Notes under the pieces: model-generated | Told to the model about the DNA's origin: nothing | Database searches by the model: none | The model's input: only the letters and a program-made list of their open reading frames with translations | Shown here: piece by piece, positions 30,879 to 36,060 of the stretch | Position numbering within the stretch: the first letter of the stretch is position 1 | Layout: each line of letters opens with the position of its first letter | Translations under genes and position numbers: made by a program | Assembly (NCBI GenBank): GCA_003645185.1 | Contig: QNEL01000013.1 | Span: 1 to 36,060 of the forward strand | Length of the DNA: 36,060 nt | Direction: 5' to 3' | Source: Candidatus Parabeggiatoa sp. nov. 3 | Lineage (GTDB): Bacteria; Pseudomonadota; Gammaproteobacteria; Beggiatoales; Beggiatoaceae

Positions 30879-33800
30879 ATGTTACACAAATATTTTTTGG
30901 TAGCAGTGGTATTAGTACTCGGTAGTCTCTCTTCTGTCATGGGATTTTTTACCCTACAAGACATGGAGCAATCGCATCGGGTACATCGATTTAAAGAAGC
31001 GGCACAAGAACATATTTGGGCAGTGCGGGAGACTTTTCAAAAGACTTTTCAAGTCTTATATGCGACGGCAGCCTTTTATGAGGCTTCCAATAATCATATC
31101 ACACAATCCGCTTTTCGCACTTTTGCGACACCTTGTTTATCACGTAATACTTATATCCTCGCGCTGAATTGGGTACCTCGCATTGTTCATGCTGAACGTG
31201 CTGACTTTGAAACAGCAGCACGAAGGGTTGATCCCCAGTTTAAATTCACTGAGCGAAACCGTCAAAATCAAATGGTAATGGCTTCTCAACGTGATGAATA
31301 TTTTCCTATTTATTATAATGCTGTTCTAAACAAGCGTGAAAAGCAGCTCGGTTTTGACTTAGCTTCAGATTCTGCCCTATTGAAGGCATTGAATCAGGCC
31401 CGTGATACGGGCACTTTGCAAGCCACCTTCCCTATTAATCGCTTTCAGGATAATCGCCAACAAGATAAGATTTATCTCATCTATCCCATTTATCCTAAAC
31501 CATTACCTCTAAACGACACCTTAAAATGGCGACGAGAACACTTACAAGGTTTTATCGTAGCCGTATTAAGTATCAAAAAATTGGTACAAAAAGCCATTAA
31601 ATATATTACCCCTAGGGGTATTGATCTCCAATTACAAGATGAATCGGCTATTTTGCCTAAAGTGTTATACATTTCTCAGCCATACGCTTCACGCTTCAAA
31701 TTCTTCTCTAACAAAACAGAGGGCAGAAGTTTAGAGGCTAATCAAAAACCCAAAGGGGAAATTTTGCTCTTCAAAAAAACTTTTGAGGTGGGTGGGCGAA
31801 CTTGGGCTATTCTCGGTATTCCCTCTTTAAATTATCCCGTTACCCAAAAAACTTGGCTACGGCCTTTGATTATTTTATTGGTTGGCCTACTGTTTACGGT
31901 TCTTTTTGTATTTTATCTCATAAAATCAATTAGATATGAAAGTTTTGTCCAAGAGGTGATTATTGAACGCCAGCGCGTGAAAACCGCACTTCGATTGGCT
32001 GAGGATGATTTGAAAGAATATAGTACTACATTAGAAATTCAAGTTGTCAAACGAACCCAAGAATTAGCAGAACAAAATACGGTACTACAACAAGAAATTC
32101 ATGAACGTCAACAGGCTGAGGAAGCTCTGCGCCAGAGCCAAGAGAGGATTCGCCATTTTTTTGAACTGCCCCTGATTGGTATGGCAATCACATCGCCTAC
32201 AAAAGGTTGGCTTCAAGTGAATGATAAGCTATGCGAGCTGTTTGGTTATTCACAAAACGAACTTCTCCAGAAAAGCTGGGAAGATTTAACCTATGTTGAT
32301 GACTTGGCGGCTCACCTCGAACAGTGTAATCGGCTTTTATGCGGTGAAAAAGATGGCTATACCATGGACAAAAGGTTTGTTCGCAAGGATGGTGAGGTAA
32401 TTTATACCAATCTCTCTGTGCGTTGTGTACGTGATGCGTTTGAAAATGTAGACTATTTTGTCGTACTGGTACAAGATATCACAGAGCGTAAACAAGCTGA
32501 AGAGAGGTTGAGGGAGAAAGAAGAGTTTTTACGTTTAATCATTAATAATATTCCTCAACTGATTTTTTGGAAAGATATTAATAGTGTCTATTTGGGATGT
32601 AACAAGGTTTTTGCACCGTTATTTTTTGACACAGACAATCCTGATGAGGTTGTGGGTAAAACGGATTTTGATTCAAATCGCCTGTCTGAACAAGCGCAGC
32701 GTTTTCGCGATCTGGAACGGCGGGTTATGGAGACAGACACACCGGCTTATCATGTTGTTGAAGAAATAGTACAAGCTGATGGAAAACGCTGGATAGAAAG
32801 CAATAAAATGCCTTTACATGATGGCAACAGTCAAGTCATCGGCTTATTAGGCACCAGTGAAGATATCACGGAACGTCAACAGGCTGAACTGTTGTTGAAA
32901 GAATATAATCAAACCTTAGAACGTGAAGTGGCCGACAGAACCCGTGCTTTACGCAAACAAGAGGCTTTTTTGCGCTTGATTATCGACAATATTCCTCAGT
33001 TGATCTTTTGGAAGGATATTCATTCTGTGTTTTTAGGATGTAATAAACGTGTTTCACAGTTTGTTCAATTGGACAATCCAGATCATATTGTGGGCAAAAC
33101 CGATTTTGATTTAATGTGGAAAGCCCATGCAGATTATTTTCAGCGTCAAGATCGTCAAGTCATGGAAACCAATCGGCCTGAATATCGTATTATTGAACAG
33201 ATATTACTGCCTGAAGGTTCAATCTTTTGGGGAGAAACTAACCGGATTCCCTTACATGATGATAAAACGGGTCAAGTCGTTGGTGTTTTGGGTACGGTTG
33301 AAGATATAACGGCCCGTCAACAAGCTGAAGAGGGTTTGAAACAGGCCAAGGAAAGAGTCACAACCGTCTTGAATAGTTTGAACTCTGCTGTTTATGTTTC
33401 GGATATGCAAACCTACAGGGTGTTGTTTGTCAACCAATATGCACAGACAAAATTGAATAAAAATGATGTGATAGGTAAAATTTGTTGGCAAACCTTGCAA
33501 ACGGGACAAACGGGCCCTTGTCGTTTTTGTAGTAATGATAGGCTTATCATGAAAAACGGTCAACCAACCGATACCTATACTTGGGAATTTCATGATAGTA
33601 CACTGAATCGTTGGTTTATTGTTCAAGATCGGGCGATTTCGTGGGATGATGGACGATTAGTACGATTATCTGTCCTGACTGATATCACACCGCGTAAACG
33701 GGCTTTGGAAGCCTTGCGGGAAAGAGAGGCTCATTTGAATGCGATCTTTGAGAATGCAGCGGCTGGTATTGTACTGGCTGATGTGAATGGCTATTTTCTG

Positions 33801-35972
33801 GATTGCAATGCGAAATGGTTAGAAATGACAGGTTATACCTGCCAAGAAATGGGTACTTTCACTTATCTTGATGTTACCCACTCAGATGATATTGAGATCA
33901 GTCAAAAGCATTTTGAGCCACTCACAAGAAATGTTATCAATAGCTATCATATTGAAAAACGTTTCTTGAGAAAAAATCGTCGTTTCTTTTGGGCTGATGT
34001 GTCGATGACCGTTATTCGGAACCATAAGGGTGGTTTTAAGTCTGCTATTGGGGTTATCGTTGATATCACAGAGCGTAAAGAAGCTGAAGACGCTTTACGT
34101 GCCAGTGAAGCGCGTTATCGGGGCGTGGTAGAAGATCAAACGGAATTGATTTGTCGCTTTCTACCGGATACCACCCTCACTTTTGTCAATGATGCCTATT
34201 GTCGCTATTTTGGGGTACAACGTGATGAGATTCTAGGCAACAAATTTTTGATGTTGATGCCTGAAGAAGCGCGGGAAACGGTTCTACCTAATTTACAACC
34301 TCTTCTCAGTCATGAAAAATCTATCATGATTCATGAACGGCCCATCAGAACAGAGCATGGTGAACTGTGTTGGCAACAGTGGTCAGATCGGGCCATTTGT
34401 GATGATAATGGGCAGGTAGTGGAACTTCAATCGGTTGGGCGCGATATCACTGAGCGTAAACAATGGGAGACTGAATTGCAGGATGCGAAAGAAGCAGCTG
34501 AAGCGGCTAACCGTGCTAAAAGCACTTTCTTGGCTAACATGAGCCACGAATTACGCACCCCTTTGAATGGTATTTTGGGTTACACACAAATCCTGAATCG
34601 TGATAAGACGTTGAGTGAAAAGCATAAAGAAGGTATCGATATCATTGAACGGAGTGGTCACTATTTATTAACCTTGATTAATGATATTTTAGATTTATCT
34701 AAAATTGAAGCAGGCAAGATCGAACTTTATCCCAGCGATTTTAATTTTAATCAGTTTATTCAAGGCATTACTGAAATCTTTCAAATGCGGGCCGCCCAAA
34801 AGGGCATTACGTTTATATACCAACAGCTTTCTTTTCTTCCCGTGGCGATTTGTGCAGATGAAAAACGGTTGCGACAAATTCTCATTAATTTGTTAGGCAA
34901 TGCGATTAAATTTACCCAACAAGGGCGGCTTGTTCTCAAAGTAGGTTATGAAGGAGATTCCCCTGATTCAGACACGCAGACAGTGCAAGAAGAACCGTTG
35001 GATAAAATCCGTTTTCAAGTGGAAGATACTGGGATTGGTATTGCTGAAGAGGAATTGGACAAAATCTTTTCGCCCTTCCAACAAGTAGGCGATCCGGATT
35101 ATCGGGCAGAAGGCACGGGCTTGGGTTTATCCATTACCCAAAAACTGGTTGAGATGATGGGGGGAAAATTACAGGTTCAGAGTGTGCTTGGTGAAGGGAG
35201 TACATTTTGGACGGCGCTTTCTTTACCAGAAGTACCCGGCATAGCTCAATCAGAGCCTGCCAAGGCACCCACTGTGATTGGTTATCAAAAATTGGATAAG
35301 CAGCCAAATTCGAGTGCTGGATTACCTGTAACCGATTCCCCATTCAAAATTTTAGTCATTGATGACAAACTCGAAAATCGCATGGTGTTAGTGAACCTGT
35401 TAACACCATTAGGTTTTGAAATGATGGAAGCGGGTAATGGTCAAGAAGGTTTAGATCAAATGCGTGAATGTGAACCGGATTTGATCGTGTTAGATTTAAT
35501 GATGCCAGTCATGAATGGCTTTGAATTTGTACAGCAATTGAGGCAAATACCGGCCTATCAAAAAATAGTGGTGATTGCGGCTTCAGCCAGCGTTTTTAGT
35601 TATCACCGCGATGAGAGTTTAGAGGCAGGTTGTCAGGAGTTTATCCCGAAACCGATTCGTGCTGAGGAGTTGTTAGAATGTTTACAACACTATTTAGAAT
35701 TAAAATGGATTTCTGAACAGAAAACGCCTGTCCCTACTGCTGCGAATGGCAGTAAAATAGATTTCTTGGCCTCAAAAGAGAATTTGTCTGCTGAGCAAGC
35801 TGCCATCCTAGTTGATTTGGCTATGATGGGCGATGTCAATGGCATTCTTGAACAAGTTGAACAATTGAAACAAATCTCTCATCAATTGCTGCCGCTTGCT
35901 AACAAAATTGCCCAATTGGCTAAAGACTTTGAAGACGAAGAGATTTGTGAACTTCTGAAACCGTATTTGTAG
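30879..35972 (+). CDS. Hybrid sensor histidine kinase (CHASE, six PAS, HisKA, HATPase, REC)
   Basis: A 1697-residue protein from ATG 30879; GAGG at 30866-30869 supports it over an in-frame TTG at 30864. The first membrane helix is at 3-24, a periplasmic CHASE-type sensor runs to about 322 (LALNWVPRI, EYFPIYY, LGFDLASD), and the second helix is 327-349. A coiled coil leads to six PAS domains near 424-540, 547-667, 697-815, 825-940, 952-1068 and 1078-1192. PAS2 and PAS3 are close copies (LIFWKDI, VGKTDFD); PAS4 has a GPCRFC pair. The H-box ANMSHELRTPLNG has H1223, followed by NLLGNAIKFT, DTGIGI and GTGLGLSI. The receiver has DD (1495-1496), D1539 in LDLMMPVMNG and K1591. A helical tail of about 85 residues follows. 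Its target regulator is not in the window. Confidence 0.95.
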   Translation: MLHKYFLVAVVLVLGSLSSVMGFFTLQDMEQSHRVHRFKEAAQEHIWAVRETFQKTFQVLYATAAFYEASNNHITQSAFRTFATPCLSRNTYILALNWVPRIVHAERADFETAARRVDPQFKFTERNRQNQMVMASQRDEYFPIYYNAVLNKREKQLGFDLASDSALLKALNQARDTGTLQATFPINRFQDNRQQDKIYLIYPIYPKPLPLNDTLKWRREHLQGFIVAVLSIKKLVQKAIKYITPRGIDLQLQDESAILPKVLYISQPYASRFKFFSNKTEGRSLEANQKPKGEILLFKKTFEVGGRTWAILGIPSLNYPVTQKTWLRPLIILLVGLLFTVLFVFYLIKSIRYESFVQEVIIERQRVKTALRLAEDDLKEYSTTLEIQVVKRTQELAEQNTVLQQEIHERQQAEEALRQSQERIRHFFELPLIGMAITSPTKGWLQVNDKLCELFGYSQNELLQKSWEDLTYVDDLAAHLEQCNRLLCGEKDGYTMDKRFVRKDGEVIYTNLSVRCVRDAFENVDYFVVLVQDITERKQAEERLREKEEFLRLIINNIPQLIFWKDINSVYLGCNKVFAPLFFDTDNPDEVVGKTDFDSNRLSEQAQRFRDLERRVMETDTPAYHVVEEIVQADGKRWIESNKMPLHDGNSQVIGLLGTSEDITERQQAELLLKEYNQTLEREVADRTRALRKQEAFLRLIIDNIPQLIFWKDIHSVFLGCNKRVSQFVQLDNPDHIVGKTDFDLMWKAHADYFQRQDRQVMETNRPEYRIIEQILLPEGSIFWGETNRIPLHDDKTGQVVGVLGTVEDITARQQAEEGLKQAKERVTTVLNSLNSAVYVSDMQTYRVLFVNQYAQTKLNKNDVIGKICWQTLQTGQTGPCRFCSNDRLIMKNGQPTDTYTWEFHDSTLNRWFIVQDRAISWDDGRLVRLSVLTDITPRKRALEALREREAHLNAIFENAAAGIVLADVNGYFLDCNAKWLEMTGYTCQEMGTFTYLDVTHSDDIEISQKHFEPLTRNVINSYHIEKRFLRKNRRFFWADVSMTVIRNHKGGFKSAIGVIVDITERKEAEDALRASEARYRGVVEDQTELICRFLPDTTLTFVNDAYCRYFGVQRDEILGNKFLMLMPEEARETVLPNLQPLLSHEKSIMIHERPIRTEHGELCWQQWSDRAICDDNGQVVELQSVGRDITERKQWETELQDAKEAAEAANRAKSTFLANMSHELRTPLNGILGYTQILNRDKTLSEKHKEGIDIIERSGHYLLTLINDILDLSKIEAGKIELYPSDFNFNQFIQGITEIFQMRAAQKGITFIYQQLSFLPVAICADEKRLRQILINLLGNAIKFTQQGRLVLKVGYEGDSPDSDTQTVQEEPLDKIRFQVEDTGIGIAEEELDKIFSPFQQVGDPDYRAEGTGLGLSITQKLVEMMGGKLQVQSVLGEGSTFWTALSLPEVPGIAQSEPAKAPTVIGYQKLDKQPNSSAGLPVTDSPFKILVIDDKLENRMVLVNLLTPLGFEMMEAGNGQEGLDQMRECEPDLIVLDLMMPVMNGFEFVQQLRQIPAYQKIVVIAASASVFSYHRDESLEAGCQEFIPKPIRAEELLECLQHYLELKWISEQKTPVPTAANGSKIDFLASKENLSAEQAAILVDLAMMGDVNGILEQVEQLKQISHQLLPLANKIAQLAKDFEDEEICELLKPYL

Positions 35973-35977
35973 GCCAG

Positions 35978-36060
35978 TAGAGACGCGATGCCTCGCGTCT
36001 TCTCTTCGTTTCGACGCGATGTTTCGCGTCTTCTCTTCGTTTCGACGCGATGTTTCGCGT
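35978..36060. repeat. GACGCGATG tandem palindromes, cut by window end
   Basis: Units of 31 bp start at 35981, 36012 and 36043, each holding GACGCGATGTTTCGCGTC (or CC for TT in the loop) and a TTCTCTTCGTTT linker. They are members of the GTAGAGACGCG family found at 4426-4590 and begin 5 nt after the kinase stop, where the hairpins could terminate transcription. Confidence 0.9.

Overview
The window looks like a chromosomal segment of a large sulfur-oxidising gammaproteobacterium of the Beggiatoaceae (Beggiatoa, Thioploca or Thiomargarita relatives). The reasons are: a DsrC/TusE-family sulfur-relay protein, complex I NuoL, Gram-negative outer-membrane porins and LPS-type glycosyltransferases; many large sensor kinases; low to moderate GC; and intergenic regions filled with short palindromes and direct TAACTGA heptamer repeats. 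Such heptamers have been described just upstream of start codons in marine Beggiatoaceae and in some cyanobacteria. The genus is inference; no rRNA or tRNA gene is visible.

Layout. 1-2641: a 44-bp tandem repeat, then a leftward dCache-HAMP histidine kinase. 2842-4429: two overlapping family-2 glycosyltransferases for surface polysaccharide or LPS. 4430-4770: palindromes and TAACTGA repeats leading into 4771-6120, a membrane-anchored, internally repetitive coiled-coil protein. 6152-6638: a seven-copy palindrome array between convergent genes. 6644-9418: pyruvate phosphate dikinase, leftward. 9523-11516: two related response-regulator genes, one fused to a histidine kinase. 11877-12956: a cold-shock-domain/DUF1294 membrane protein and a DsrC-like protein lacking the C-terminal Cys. 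13583-16045: two outer-membrane porins. 16620-16861: remnant of an AAA ATPase. 17041-18480: a PD-(D/E)XK-like protein and a bacteriohemerythrin. 19104-21056: nuoL standing alone. 21332-26125: a stand-alone type IIG-like restriction-methylation enzyme convergent with an AAA ATPase/nuclease fusion. 26631-30109: a calcium-type P-type ATPase and a TerD-like protein. 30879-35972: a very large CHASE/multi-PAS hybrid histidine kinase. 35978-end: a GAGACGCG palindrome array running off the window.

Genes are mostly single units separated by repeat-rich spacers; the only tight coupling is the glycosyltransferase pair. Themes are signal transduction (four genes), carbon/energy metabolism (PPDK, NuoL, DsrC-like), envelope functions (glycosyltransferases, porins), ion/stress handling (calcium pump, TerD-like, hemerythrin, cold-shock domain) and nuclease or defence-like functions.

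The most distinctive signal is non-coding. Four unrelated genes have TAACTGA arrays 1-17 nt before their start codon. In three of them the array is interrupted by a 40-56 nt GCGCGC-centred palindrome. Two other genes carry the heptamer in reverse orientation directly after their stop codon. Several other families of palindromes with GTAG...CTAC ends, plus MITE-like elements with nested inverted repeats, fill the remaining spacers.
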